From Frankia sp. R82 (GTDB lineage Bacteria > Actinomycetota > Actinomycetes > Frankiales > Frankiaceae): DNA of 64,000 nt. This document shows, in pieces, positions 1 to 8,496 of the stretch; positions within the stretch are counted from its first letter, which is position 1; each line of letters opens with the position of its first letter. Where the stretch lies: assembly GCF_023716925.1 (NCBI RefSeq), contig NZ_JAMQQG010000019.1, forward strand, positions 1-64,000. Reading direction: 5' to 3'. The notes below the pieces were generated by a model. That model saw only the letters and a program-made list of their open reading frames with translations, was not told where the DNA came from and searched no databases. The translations under genes and the position numbers were made by a program.

Positions 1-97
1 CCTGGCCAGGCGGCGTCCACCTGTGCCGCCTGGGTCCGCAGCAGGTCCAGCGCGGCCTTGTCATCGAAGGCGGGGGTGAGCCGGATATCGACGTTGA

Positions 98-730
98 ACG
101 TGCACAGATCCGGGACCGCCGAGTATCCCTCGCCGCCGCGGAGAACCCGTTCACCTCACCGGGCTGATCTTCGCGCGTGCGGATGGCCGGTACCTGTCTC
201 CGGCCTACGTGTCCCAGCACATGCAGGTGATTGCCCGGAGAGTCGGGCTGTGCACCGCGTTGGTGCGTCCGGCCGATCGCGGGGCGACAACGCTGACTGT
301 CGGTCGGCGCCATCGCCCACCGGAGGGCGCGTGGACGGTGTACCGGGACCGGGAACCCTGCGGGGAGGTGACGGTCCTGGGCTGCACACGCCGCCGCGGG
401 GCCGGCGCCGTGCTGCACCTCGCCGGCCCGCTGCCGTTCGACCTCGCCGCGGGGGTTGAGCTCGGCGACGACCTGCTGCCCCGGCAGCGGCTGCACGGGC
501 TGCGGCACAGCAACGCGTCCATCCAGATCCGGGAGGGCGTCGACCTGGCGCTGATCTCGAAACGGCTCGGCCACTCGAACCCGTCGATCACCGCGCGGCT
601 GTACGCGCACCTGTTGCGGTCTACCGGGCAGGCGGTCGCGGAGACGGTGGTCAGGGCGGTTCCGCGGCGTGTAATGCGCCCTTCTCACCCACAGTCCACC
701 CACAACGATCATCGCAGTGCGAGCGAGTAG
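98..730 (+). pseudogene. C-terminal remnant of a tyrosine site-specific recombinase
   Basis: The frame encodes only the catalytic end of a phage-type integrase. It contains HGLRHSNAS, the HxxR box of the family, then ISKRLGHSNPSITARLYAHL with the LGH motif and the presumed nucleophilic tyrosine. In-frame stops at 77-79 and 95-97 remove the N-terminal arm and core-binding domains. The first possible start, GTG at 209, lies inside the catalytic domain. Between the strand before the HxxR box and the box itself there is about 80 extra residues, which is unusual. It is probably the scar of an integrated element and is consistent with the DUF2637 gene that follows. An active enzyme is unlikely. Confidence 0.75.
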
Positions 731-875
731 GTAGGAAATGCCAATTATGCAGGTCCTGAACCCGCCTTCGGGTGGACCATGTGTACCAGCATCCGAACCG
801 TTCGATCATGGTTTCTGGCCCCGAAATCACTGTCCGGCCGGTCGCTACCCGGGCCCTGACCAGGGACGATGCCCG

Positions 876-1655
876 ATGACCGCGCCGACTTCTACATCAT
901 CTAGCGAATCGAACATATGTCCCGAATTTCGAGTGGGGTTGGATGCTTCGGCCCGTCTCGTGACCGTGATCGTCGGTGTGGTGGTCGCGTTGACGTTTCT
1001 GTTCGGCTTCGGGAACAGCTTCGCGCTCGGGGTGCGGCTGGGGGTTCCGATCTGGGTGGCACCGTTGGTCGCGCCTGCGGTGGACCTGTCCGTGGTCGCG
1101 CTGCTGCTGGGCACCAGATACCTTTCAGTACACGACGGGCCGGCGGAAGTGCTGCGCGCGGCGCGACGCCTGCTGCTGTTCGCCAGCCTCGTCACCCTGT
1201 CTCTGAACATCGCCGAGCCGTTGATTGCCGGTCACTACGGGCGTGCCGCGTTTGACGCGGTCGGCCCGCTGCTCTTGATCGGCTGGGGCGAAGTGGCACC
1301 CGACCTCCTCCAGGCCATGCAGACCACGGACATGGATGCTTCTCGGCCCGGCTCGCCGGCATCCTTCACCCCGTCTGACCCAGCCGAGCAGGATCAACCC
1401 GCCCCTTCGCTCTCTCGACCCGGCAGGCCTGAAACCCGGACGAGAGAAGCCCGAGACCAGGATTTGCTGCACCGGGCGCGAGCCGAGGACGTCTTGCACT
1501 GGCAGACCCACCAACGACCTATTTCCGCCGAGACGCTCCGTAAACGTCTCCATGTCGGAACCGGGACGGCCCGGGAACTGGTCGCGCGGGTCCGCGACGA
1601 CACCCACGCCACCCTTCACGACCGAGCGACACGGCGCTCCTCGACGCAGCCTTGA
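876..1655 (+). CDS. DUF2637-type membrane protein with C-terminal HTH-like tail
   Basis: The protein has 259 residues. I chose ATG 876 because AGGGA lies about 10 bases upstream and the frame further upstream looks non-coding. About four hydrophobic segments can be seen, roughly residues 28-47, 58-80, 98-116 and 128-143. This resembles DUF2637 proteins, some of which (SpdB-like) are linked to plasmid spread in actinomycetes. After a proline-rich linker comes a charged helical tail that looks like a helix-turn-helix (LHRARAEDVLHWQ, then LRKRLHVGTGTAREL). The same tail occurs alone at 1805-1885 and 3808-4044. Together with the neighbouring recombinase remnant this suggests an old integrative element. 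Confidence 0.7.
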   Translation: MTAPTSTSSSESNICPEFRVGLDASARLVTVIVGVVVALTFLFGFGNSFALGVRLGVPIWVAPLVAPAVDLSVVALLLGTRYLSVHDGPAEVLRAARRLLLFASLVTLSLNIAEPLIAGHYGRAAFDAVGPLLLIGWGEVAPDLLQAMQTTDMDASRPGSPASFTPSDPAEQDQPAPSLSRPGRPETRTREARDQDLLHRARAEDVLHWQTHQRPISAETLRKRLHVGTGTARELVARVRDDTHATLHDRATRRSSTQP

Positions 1656-1804
1656 CGGCTGCTGCGACGCGGGCCACCTGAAACCAGGCGGCGTGTTCCG
1701 CCACGACGCTCGCCCTACCCGTCAAGATGAGGTGAGTCAGGTGATGGTTATCATCTTGTAACCTGGGTGGGTAGGGAGAGGGAGATCGTGACTGTGGTGG
1801 GGAC

Positions 1805-1885
1805 GGGACAGCACGAGGACTGGTAGCGCAGTTGCGCAGCGATACCCACACGACCCTTCACAGCCGAGCGCCACAACCGTCCTAG
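1805..1885 (+). pseudogene. Fragment of the DUF2637 protein tail (second copy)
   Basis: A short open stretch reads ARGLVAQLRSDTHTTLHSRA and then stops. It matches the end of the preceding protein (ARELVARVRDDTHATLHDRA). No start, ribosome-binding site or upstream half of the domain is present, so it is a duplicated fragment. Confidence 0.6.
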
Positions 1886-1946
1886 CCGTAGCCGAGCCTG
1901 CGCAGCTCCGGTGGACGCTTGGCACCTGCGCCGCTTCCACGAGGCG

Positions 1947-2066
1947 ATGACCGGAGCCGCACACTGCCTCCACGCCACGGCCACGATGCTGGAGGTCGAA
2001 ATCGACACCCGCGCGGAGACTGAGGCGGCGTTCGCCCCAGACGTGGATGACGACCGCTGGTCGTGA
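1947..2066 (+). CDS. Possible 39-residue small protein
   Basis: The open frame starts at ATG 1947 and gives an acidic, mostly helical peptide ending DVDDDRWS. The frame stays open upstream of the ATG without an obvious ribosome-binding site, so it may be the end of a degraded gene. No family is recognised. Confidence 0.25.
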   Translation: MTGAAHCLHATATMLEVEIDTRAETEAAFAPDVDDDRWS

Positions 2067-2081
2067 GCCATCATGCCGCCG

Positions 2082-2291
2082 TTAGGGGCGCGGCGAACCG
2101 GGCCGGCGGCGGATAAGGGCAGTCGGCGCTCCCGCTGGCGACTTCATGGCCGTGGCATTGAGCAGGCGCACCACGTCAGCGTTCGGCAACTTTGCCCAGC
2201 GCTGGGCCAGGACGGCGACGATGAACAACGCAAGGCACGCCGCGCACCAGACGACGACGGGTGAGGCCACAAGGACGGCCCAGGGGAACAT
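2082..2291 (-). CDS. Small single-span membrane protein, unknown
   Basis: This is a 69-residue frame with a strong N-terminal hydrophobic segment (residues 2-30, containing VLVASPVVVWCAACLALFIV) followed by a basic tail. It would sit in the membrane with its C-terminus probably inside. There is no clear ribosome-binding site. It lies 105 bases downstream of the truncated nuclease-like gene on the same strand. No family is recognised. Confidence 0.35.
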   Translation of the reverse strand: MFPWAVLVASPVVVWCAACLALFIVAVLAQRWAKLPNADVVRLLNATAMKSPAGAPTALIRRRPGSPRP

Positions 2292-2395
2292 CGCGTACCC
2301 GCACTCCAGGGGAGCGACCGGACTCCCCGTGATGCTCGGCGGGAAGGGATCTACGAGCGTCGCGAAGGTCGTGCCGGTCCAGCGCCCGCTGCTCG

Positions 2396-3139
2396 TCAGA
2401 CGGCGAGAGTCGGCGGTGCAGTAGGCGTGTAGGCGCCGCGGAGCGGCAACAGATCACACGGCCGGTGCGGAGCTGACGCCAGGACGCGGGCTGCCCGGCT
2501 GATGCGGGCGAAGGCCCGGGAGAAGTAGGAAAGGAGTATCTGGCGCCAATGTCGGGCACCGGCACGGCTATGCCCCCGGAGCCGTCCGGCGAGGTAGTCG
2601 AGCCGTGCCAGCACGGCGCGCGAAAGCCACGTCGGCTCGCGCCGGATCCCGGGCGCCGCAATGTCGCTCGTCTGGGAGAACACCGGCGCGAGGTCGGGCG
2701 GCCAGATGTCCGGTCTCTGGGCCAGATCGCGCGCGTAGGCCGGGGCGGCAATCAGCGGGTGCAGCGCCCGGCTGGGGTCGGTGGCTAGCTCGGTGGGCGG
2801 GGTCTCGACAGATGAAGGTTCGACGCAGGAGCGAAGCCACGGCGTGACGGCACGCGCAGGAGCGACGGGCTCGGTGTGATCGCGACCTGACTTATCGTGG
2901 AGCAGGTAGTGAGCCAGCTCGTGACTCAGGCTAAACGCCGGGTGGCCTTTGGCCGCATCGTGGGACTGCCATAGAAGGCGGAAAGCGTCCGCCATCCGCT
3001 CCGTCTCGAAGATCAGACGGAGTCCTTCGGCGATCAAGGACATGCCCGACTCGTTCCGGCCGAGGTGAGGCGGGCGCCACGTCTTAGCCTCGATGAGCAG
3101 CACCAACCCATCGTGGCTAAGGGCCACGTAGTCTGGCAT
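2396..3139 (-). CDS. Truncated nuclease-like protein with an HExxH motif, unknown function
   Basis: The 247-residue frame begins MPDYVALSHDG and continues LVLLIEAKTW. This PD...E-x-K pattern is that of PD-(D/E)XK nucleases. About 60 residues later comes FSLSHELAHYLLH, an HExxH pattern as in ImmA/IrrE-type metallopeptidases. The rest is unfamiliar and arginine-rich. The frame is open upstream of ATG 3139 (residues TWLRGTS still look like nuclease sequence), but that DNA runs into a hydrolase fragment on the other strand. The gene has therefore probably lost its true N-terminus. No good ribosome-binding site is visible. Neither activity is proven. Confidence 0.4.
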   Translation of the reverse strand: MPDYVALSHDGLVLLIEAKTWRPPHLGRNESGMSLIAEGLRLIFETERMADAFRLLWQSHDAAKGHPAFSLSHELAHYLLHDKSGRDHTEPVAPARAVTPWLRSCVEPSSVETPPTELATDPSRALHPLIAAPAYARDLAQRPDIWPPDLAPVFSQTSDIAAPGIRREPTWLSRAVLARLDYLAGRLRGHSRAGARHWRQILLSYFSRAFARISRAARVLASAPHRPCDLLPLRGAYTPTAPPTLAV

Positions 3140-3143
3140 TGAG

Positions 3144-3365
3144 GTGCCACGAAGCCAGGTATGGCGCGTTGCCACACATCCAGCCGCCGTTGGCGCTTCG
3201 CCCAGCATGGGGTCGATCATAGGACTCGATCCCGACACCGCAGTCCACGCCCTCACAGCCACAGCCGACACCATCACGGGGGCCGGACACTATGCACACG
3301 AGGAGCAGCCGGTCGAGTTCTGGAAGGCGATCAGCCACTGGCTCGCGTCTCATGCAGGCGGGTAG
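3144..3365 (+). pseudogene. C-terminal fragment of an alpha/beta-hydrolase
   Basis: The end of this frame reads ITGAGHYAHEEQPVEFWKAI. This is the usual last part of epoxide hydrolase or haloalkane dehalogenase-like proteins, with the catalytic histidine in GAGH and the EEQP turn after it. The nucleophile elbow and all N-terminal parts are missing. It overlaps the open upstream extension of the minus-strand nuclease-like gene, so the junction between the two broken genes lies near 3140-3230. Confidence 0.6.
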
Positions 3366-3807
3366 CTGACTCCGTGAGCCGCCCCTGGTTTCCGAGTAGG
3401 AACAGCGCACCGGCGCGGAAGGAAGCACTGACGGACGGTGTGATCACGCTGCGCCGCCGGGCGGAACACGACGCCACTGCGTCCCTCGCTGGTGAGGACG
3501 ACTCCCTGATCCGGTGACTCTCCGGTAGGCGCGGCTGGCTGGACCGACCCTCTGCCTAGGTTCTGCCAGAACCGCGAACAGCGGGCGACAGGCTGCTTCT
3601 GCAGGGAACTTCGGCGTCGTCGACGTCGCGTCCACCGCCCTCGTCGGCAACGCCGACGCGCACCTCCACTCGCCGTTCCGGCACCGCACCGACGCTCCTT
3701 CGAGCAGCATCCATCTGGCATGACCTGTGCCGACACGACAGTCACGCCATCGGCCCGCAGGCCGACCGAAAAGACAGCTTCACCGTCCGAGGCGACGCGC
3801 CGTCACG
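3366..3807. other. Intergenic stretch without a recognisable gene
   Basis: Short overlapping frames occur here on both strands but none has a plausible start, ribosome-binding site or family resemblance. It lies between a hydrolase fragment and a duplicated DUF2637 tail and is best read as debris. Confidence 0.5.
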
Positions 3808-4044
3808 ATGGCTTGGTGGCGGGAGCAGGATGTGCTGCATCGTGCACGCGCCGAGGATGTGTTGCACTGGCAGCAGCACCAGCGGCCGATCTTCGCCGAG
3901 ATGCTGCGCAAACGACTACATGTAGGCGCAACCTCGGCGCGCTCCCTGGTCGGGCAACTGCGGGCCGACACGCACAGCGCCCTTGGCCGTCAATCTCCCG
4001 CTGCGTCGTGCCAGGAGCGCCGATGCCCACTGGGTCCGGAATAA
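3808..4044 (+). CDS. Free-standing copy of the DUF2637 HTH-like tail (78 residues)
   Basis: From ATG 3808 the frame reads MAWWREQDVLHRARAEDVL and continues through LRKRLHVGATSARSLVGQL. About 55 residues are nearly the same as the end of the protein at 876-1655, without its membrane part. It may be a solo DNA-binding remnant or simply a duplicated fragment. A hairpin followed by T-rich DNA lies about 50 bases after its stop, so it could form a short transcript. Confidence 0.4.
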   Translation: MAWWREQDVLHRARAEDVLHWQQHQRPIFAEMLRKRLHVGATSARSLVGQLRADTHSALGRQSPAASCQERRCPLGPE

Positions 4045-4095
4045 CGCACGATTCGCGGCGGCCGTATGGCCATCTGATGATAATGTGGCGTGCGG

Positions 4096-4135
4096 GCCGC
4101 CCGGCACCCCCCGAGCTGGGCGGCTTCTTCTATCT
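4096..4135 (+). terminator. GC-rich hairpin with 15-nt C6 loop, then T-rich tract
   Basis: Arms GCCGCCC (4096-4102) and GGGCGGC (4118-4124) enclose the loop GGCACCCCCCGAGCT. T-rich sequence follows on the plus strand, as expected for an intrinsic terminator. The same loop recurs at 63595-63609 on a different stem, so it may be more than a terminator. Confidence 0.55.
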
Positions 4136-4142
4136 TGTCGTT

Positions 4143-4502
4143 CTAGCGTGTGGCTGGTGCCAGGTGGGGGCTTGTGTGTCGGCTTTCCTGTAGCTGGTCG
4201 AATTCGCCGTTGCCGACGCCGGTGAGGAAGGCGTCCCATTCGCTGCGGGTGAAGGTGAGAGCTGTCGGTCCTTGGCGTATCTGGGCTCCGCCGTCGGCAA
4301 GAGGGCGGATGGTGTCTGTGGGGTCGCCGGCGAGCAGAGCGGTGCACAGTGCCGCCCAGGCGGTGGGGGTGAAGGCGGCGACGGGTCCGTCGCGGTCTTT
4401 GCTGTCGCGGACCTCGACGACGTCTGCGCCGGGGAAGACTTCGACGCAGTTTCCGCCGTCGGGCCCGCTCGCGGTGCTTTTACGGAAGGTTTTTGTGGTC
4501 AT
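4143..4502 (-). CDS. DUF397 domain protein
   Basis: The 119-residue protein opens MTTKTFRKSTASGPDGGNCV and contains VEVRDSKDRDGPVAAFTPTAW, the standard DUF397 pattern. A second, weaker DUF397-like half follows (GAQIRQGPTALTFTRSEWDAF). These small proteins usually accompany a DUF5753-type XRE regulator in actinomycetes. Here the start codon overlaps the stop of that regulator by four bases (ATGA), so translation is coupled. The likely role is as regulator partner or antitoxin-like protein; this is inferred from the family and the context. Confidence 0.88.
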   Translation of the reverse strand: MTTKTFRKSTASGPDGGNCVEVFPGADVVEVRDSKDRDGPVAAFTPTAWAALCTALLAGDPTDTIRPLADGGAQIRQGPTALTFTRSEWDAFLTGVGNGEFDQLQESRHTSPHLAPATR

Positions 4503-5350
4503 GGGTTTTCCCTGCCGAGTTGGTGGATCCGGTCGTGTGAGGCCTGTGGGGACAGGGCTACTGCGCGGAGGTGGTCGAGGCGGCTGGCGAAGCGGCGGAC
4601 GATGGGTGGGCGTTCGAGGTAGTTCGCGCCTTCGGTTTCCTCGACGTAGACCAGCGGTGGCTGGTCCACATTGAAGGTGAGCATGGTGAAGCCGGCGCCG
4701 AGGGCTGGGTGGACGCCGGCGGACAGGGGCACGACCTGCAGGTTGACGCGGGGGCGGGCGGCGACGGCGAGCAGGTGGCGGAACTGCTCGGCCATGACAG
4801 TCGGGTTGCCTGCCGGGCGCAGCAGCACGGACTCTTCGAGGATCACCCACAGTCGGGGTGGGTTCGGTCCGTCGAGAAGCTTCTGGCGGCGTAGGCGAGC
4901 CTCGGCCCGGCGGTTGACGCTCTCGGGAGTGGTGTCCGGGTCCGCGGCCAGGACAGCGGACGCGTACGCCTCGGTCTGCAGCAGACCGGGAACGAGCTGG
5001 GGTTCGTAGGTCGCGATCTCCCGGGCGGTGTCCTCAAGGTCGAGCAGGCGATGGAACCAGGGCGGAAGGTCACCGCGGTAGGGATGCCACCAGCCCGGCT
5101 TCCCCGACGCGCGGTGCAGCTCGGTCAGCTCCCGCCGCACATCGTCGTCCACCTGGTAGAGCGCCAGCAGCGCGGCGAGCACAGGGCCTTTCGGTCGGGT
5201 GTCGGCGGTTTCGATGCGGCTGATGGTCGACAGGGACACGTCGATGCGCTCGGCGGTGGCCTGCGCGGTCAGACCGGCGGCGGCGCGTAGCTCGCGTAGC
5301 CGGCCGCCGAGCTGACGGCGTAGCGCGGTAGGGCCGGCGCCGCTGGACAT
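4499..5350 (-). CDS. XRE-family regulator with C-terminal DUF5753-type domain
   Basis: The 283-residue protein starts at ATG 5350 behind GGAGAGGAG. Residues about 12-65 form an XRE helix-turn-helix (LRELRAAAGLTAQATAERI, then LSTISRIE). The C-terminal 170 residues match the ligand-sensing DUF5753 type (YEPQLVPGLLQTEAYASAVL; later VLRP-like and YVEETEGANYLE). It forms an operon with the DUF397 gene. Known relatives (WhiJ-like) control development and antibiotic production in Streptomyces. Its target here is unknown. The divergent region towards the sigma factor gene contains TTTGCA repeats that could be its operator. Confidence 0.9.
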   Translation of the reverse strand: MSSGAGPTALRRQLGGRLRELRAAAGLTAQATAERIDVSLSTISRIETADTRPKGPVLAALLALYQVDDDVRRELTELHRASGKPGWWHPYRGDLPPWFHRLLDLEDTAREIATYEPQLVPGLLQTEAYASAVLAADPDTTPESVNRRAEARLRRQKLLDGPNPPRLWVILEESVLLRPAGNPTVMAEQFRHLLAVAARPRVNLQVVPLSAGVHPALGAGFTMLTFNVDQPPLVYVEETEGANYLERPPIVRRFASRLDHLRAVALSPQASHDRIHQLGRENP

Positions 5351-5494
5351 GACGCGCTCCTCTCCCAAGTCCCCGCCCAGTCTGCCACCTCCACCCCGCC
5401 GACCAGCCGGCATGATCTGCAATCCCACTTTGTGGCCCCCGCACACAGCAACGATCGCGGCGGGACGACCCCCTCCAACATGCGATCATATGGA

Positions 5495-5514
5495 TTTGCA
5501 TTTTGCACTTGCAC
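5495..5514. promoter_or_regulatory. TTTGCA direct repeats in the divergent XRE/sigma promoter region
   Basis: TTTGCA occurs at 5495 and 5502 and TTGCA at 5509, a 7-base period in an unusually AT-rich patch. The patch lies about 145 bases upstream of the XRE start and 80 upstream of the sigma factor start. Repeats at this spacing could be an operator for the XRE protein. This is inference. Confidence 0.35.
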
Positions 5515-5595
5515 TTTGGGTGGGGTGTGGGTCATGGTGGGCCCGTACGCGGGGTACTCGGGAGCGTGCCGGGTGCCATGCCGGACGGAGAGATC

Positions 5596-6159
5596 ATGAC
5601 CGAGGAACAGGTGTCGTCGCCGCCCATCCCCACGGGCGCCAACGAGACGGACACGCGCGCGTCCCTGACCGCGCTGTACCTGGAGCACTACCAGCAGCTG
5701 GTCGGGGTGGCGTGCCGCTATCTCGGCGACGGTTCTCGCGAGGATGGCGAGGACGTGGTCCAGGACGCCTACCTGCGGGTATGGGCACGGTGGGACCAGG
5801 TCGATCCGCGTACCGGGCGGGCGTACCTGTTCCGGGCCGTGGCGAACCTGGCCTGCAGCGCTGTGCGGCGGCGGGCTGTCGCCGCCTCGCATCGGCCCTC
5901 GTCAACGGCGGTGTCCGCCAGCGCGGAGGAGACGGCGCTGAGCGGCCTGCTGCCCGCCGGCATCGTCACGGCGATCGGTGAACTGCCGCCCCGCGAACGT
6001 CAGGCCGTCCTGCTACGCCACTATCTCGACCTCGGCCAGCACGCCGCCGCGACCGCGATGCACTGCACACCGGCCACCGTGCGCGGCTACACCTTCCGCG
6101 CACTGGCCACCCTCGCCCGCCAGGCCCACCCACCCGCGGACACCGCGAGGGCCGCGTGA
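5596..6159 (+). CDS. ECF-type RNA polymerase sigma factor
   Basis: The 187-residue protein starts at ATG 5596 with GGAGAG eight bases upstream. Region 2 is clear (LYLEHYQQLVGVACRYLG, then EDVVQDAYLRVWARW). Region 4 holds the HTH for the -35 element (LPPRERQAVLLRHYLDLGQ, CTPATVRGYTFRALATL). It is a short two-domain ECF sigma. The next gene overlaps its stop and encodes an ATPase-like protein that may act on it. No Zn-type anti-sigma is adjacent. Confidence 0.88.
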   Translation: MTEEQVSSPPIPTGANETDTRASLTALYLEHYQQLVGVACRYLGDGSREDGEDVVQDAYLRVWARWDQVDPRTGRAYLFRAVANLACSAVRRRAVAASHRPSSTAVSASAEETALSGLLPAGIVTAIGELPPRERQAVLLRHYLDLGQHAAATAMHCTPATVRGYTFRALATLARQAHPPADTARAA

Positions 6160-6665
6160 TGCGCCCGTCCCCTCACTATCCAGCACCGACCACCGGTGGC
6201 CGTCCCCGCTGGGCCAGGCAATGCCACGCCCGACCGTCCAGCGCGGCCCACACCGGTGACCGCGCGCTGCCGGCGACCGAACACCCGCCGTACGACACGC
6301 AGGTGGCCGCCACCAGCGGCAGGATCGGCACGGTCAGCCTGGCCGTGGCACGCCGGGAGATCACCCGGGTCCTGACCCTGTGGGGAGAACCAGCGGCGGT
6401 ACGCCAAGCGGTGGTGCAGGTCGCCGCCGAACTGCTCGCCGCCCACCGCGACAGCCAGTCCCTCCACGTGCAGCTCACCTCCACGCCTACCGCTGTGCGC
6501 GTCACGGTCACCGCCGACGGCGCCTCCGGTAGCCCGCTGTCCGACGAGGCGGTCTGGCGCATGGCGCTGCTCACCGCCCTGGCCTGTCGTGTGCAGACCC
6601 GCCGCAACGGCGACCGCCAGGTGTGCACCTGCGACGTGCCCGTCGCCGTGCAGCCCGGCCGCTAA
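6159..6665 (+). CDS. Small protein resembling a degenerate ATP-binding regulatory (RsbW-like) protein
   Basis: The 168-residue protein starts at ATG 6159, overlapping the sigma factor stop (GTGATG). Its core resembles actinomycete ATP-binding regulators: a helix with a run of V/A/L before VVQVAAELLAAHRDSQSL, then the strand VQLTSTPTAVRVTVTADG. The N-box and G-box residues needed for ATP binding are not obvious, so kinase activity is doubtful. The tight coupling to the ECF gene suggests a role in controlling that sigma factor. The family call is tentative. Confidence 0.5.
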   Translation: MRPSPHYPAPTTGGRPRWARQCHARPSSAAHTGDRALPATEHPPYDTQVAATSGRIGTVSLAVARREITRVLTLWGEPAAVRQAVVQVAAELLAAHRDSQSLHVQLTSTPTAVRVTVTADGASGSPLSDEAVWRMALLTALACRVQTRRNGDRQVCTCDVPVAVQPGR

Positions 6666-6865
6666 GCCCTGCCATCTGCCATACGAGCCCCAGCCCCTTA
6701 CCCGCCACTTCGGCGTGCCAGTCGGCGCGTTACTCGGCCCGGTGTCCGCCGTCCCACGCGACCTGCACCACCGTCTTCCCGGCACTCGGATCTTTCTCTC
6801 GCCTGCCGAGGGCGGCCTGGCTGGCTACCAGGCTGGTTCCACCAGCAGCACCGGGCCCGCGTTGC

Positions 6866-7780
6866 TTACGGCCGTTCGTGCTCCGACTGCAGGACAAACG
6901 CGATAGCCGCGTCGAGGCAGAGGGTGTCGGCGGCGTGCGGGGTGGCTGCCGCCCGCTCGGCGACCTGTCGGACCTTCGCGGCGATAGCAGGCCAGCGGCC
7001 CGTGTAGTCCGCCGCGCGGCCGGTCAGTTCCCCGAGAACCTCCGGAGCGTGCGGGTACGTCCGGAACACCGTGTGCAGGTCTGCTGCGGCGCACTGCCAG
7101 GCCAGTGTCCGGGCGAGAACGGGGCGCGGGTCGTTGGGTGGCAGCAGAAGCTCCCCGGGCCCACCGATCGGCGATCTTGGTGCTGTACCGCGGGGAACCT
7201 TCACAGCTTCGAGATAGAAGTGGTCCACCAGCTCCGTGTCCCGGTCGATACCGGCGGTGTGTGGTGGGCTCCATTGCACGTCTGTGATTCGTGCGGGAGT
7301 GGGCGGCTCCGGGTGGTTCCAGTCCGACCGGGCAAGTACCCGATCTCCCAGGCAAAGTCCACCGAGGCCTCGCAGCCGTTCGGCGTCGACGGCCCGTTTC
7401 GCCATCCGCTGTACCGTGCGGTGCTGATCGAGGAGCGGCGGATTGTCAGGTCGCCTGCCGTCGACGTCCTCGACCCACAGCAGATCCTTCTCACCGCAGC
7501 GTTGCCTGTCGGCATACAGCTGGGACTGCAACGCGGGCCCCGGCGAGATCATGGCGAGATAGGCGGTGACACGCTCCGGGGAGCCCAGCCGGTAGCCCGT
7601 GGCCGCAAGCGGCACCTCGTCCGCGGCCATGCCCAGTTCACGGGCCTGCGCGAGGAACACGCTGACAAGCAGCCGCTCGGCCTGCGCCCGCCAGGCCACC
7701 GGGGCCAGGCCGGCGAGGAGGGCCTCCGCCCGCCGCCAGGCACGCTCGACCTCCGACGGCGGTGAAGAACCCGAGGTCAC
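6866..7780 (-). CDS. Conserved-looking protein of unknown function, coupled to a 2H phosphoesterase
   Basis: The 304-residue protein starts at GTG 7780, which overlaps the stop of the upstream gene (GTGA), so the two are co-translated. The frame is longer upstream, but that part is a shadow of the phosphoesterase gene. The sequence looks like a soluble alpha/beta protein with no membrane segment or known catalytic motif (typical stretches LARSDWNHPEPPTPARITDV and VLARTLAWQCAAADLHTVF). I do not recognise a family. Co-expression with a 2H phosphoesterase suggests an RNA- or nucleotide-related task. Confidence 0.6.
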   Translation of the reverse strand: MTSGSSPPSEVERAWRRAEALLAGLAPVAWRAQAERLLVSVFLAQARELGMAADEVPLAATGYRLGSPERVTAYLAMISPGPALQSQLYADRQRCGEKDLLWVEDVDGRRPDNPPLLDQHRTVQRMAKRAVDAERLRGLGGLCLGDRVLARSDWNHPEPPTPARITDVQWSPPHTAGIDRDTELVDHFYLEAVKVPRGTAPRSPIGGPGELLLPPNDPRPVLARTLAWQCAAADLHTVFRTYPHAPEVLGELTGRAADYTGRWPAIAAKVRQVAERAAATPHAADTLCLDAAIAFVLQSEHERP

Positions 7781-8403
7781 GGTGCGCTGCCCCGACCGGC
7801 TGTCGGCGTGCCCGCGGCAGGGCCGGTGAAGTCGACATGGGCCTGGGGTGTCCACCGGTACTGGCGTGCCTGAAGATCCTGAACCTGATCGACCAGGCTG
7901 ACACCGCTGACGGTGATCTCCACCGGGGGTGGGTGTCGGGCATCCAGCCACGCCTGCAGAGCGCTGTCGTCGGCCTGGTCGCGCGTGCCATAGCCGAGAG
8001 AGACATGTGGGCGAAACGACGCGGACTCCACCATCCCGAGCGCCCCCACGATCGCCTGATACAGCGCGACGACAGGCGCCTCCGGCGCGACCCGCAGCAG
8101 CACCCCGCTGCGCGCGACGTAGGCCGGACCCAACGTCAGCCGGACCGGTGCCAGGCCGGCGCACCGCTCGGCGACAGCAGCGACCATCTCCGTGGGCGAG
8201 GCAGCGCCGATCGGGCCAACGCTGAGCAGCGTCAGATGCATCCACCCGGCCGGGACCGCGTCGACCTCGGGACATACGCCGAGCTCGTAGGCATCCACCA
8301 GCCGCGTGGCCGCCTCGGGCGGTGGCAGCAGATGCCAATGCCAACGCCTCTCACCTGCCGGCCACAGATGCCGCCCCCAGAAGTCACGCACCGCACCCTC
8401 CAC
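7777..8403 (-). CDS. 2H phosphoesterase (2'-5' RNA ligase / cyclic phosphodiesterase superfamily)
   Basis: The 208-residue protein carries the two HxT/S motifs that form the active site of this superfamily: HLTL in GWMHLTLLSVG and HVSL in FRPHVSLGYG, about 90 residues apart. Members open 2',3'-cyclic phosphates or join or cleave 2'-5' bonds in RNA and nucleotides. Length and motif spacing fit. It is the first gene of a two-gene operon with the unknown protein downstream. The exact substrate cannot be read from sequence. Confidence 0.8.
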   Translation of the reverse strand: MEGAVRDFWGRHLWPAGERRWHWHLLPPPEAATRLVDAYELGVCPEVDAVPAGWMHLTLLSVGPIGAASPTEMVAAVAERCAGLAPVRLTLGPAYVARSGVLLRVAPEAPVVALYQAIVGALGMVESASFRPHVSLGYGTRDQADDSALQAWLDARHPPPVEITVSGVSLVDQVQDLQARQYRWTPQAHVDFTGPAAGTPTAGRGSAP

Positions 8404-8496
8404 TCCGAACGACCCGCGGCATCTGCAGGAACGGTGGTCTGTGGGCGACGTGTCTCACCGCCCGCGCCGACACCAGCACCACCCGTCCCGGGGCCA

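Noticed and set aside
6866-8344. A 492-codon version of the unknown gene
   Set aside because: The first 188 codons are a low-complexity Arg/Gly shadow of the 2H phosphoesterase gene; GTG 7780 with the GTGA overlap is the better start.
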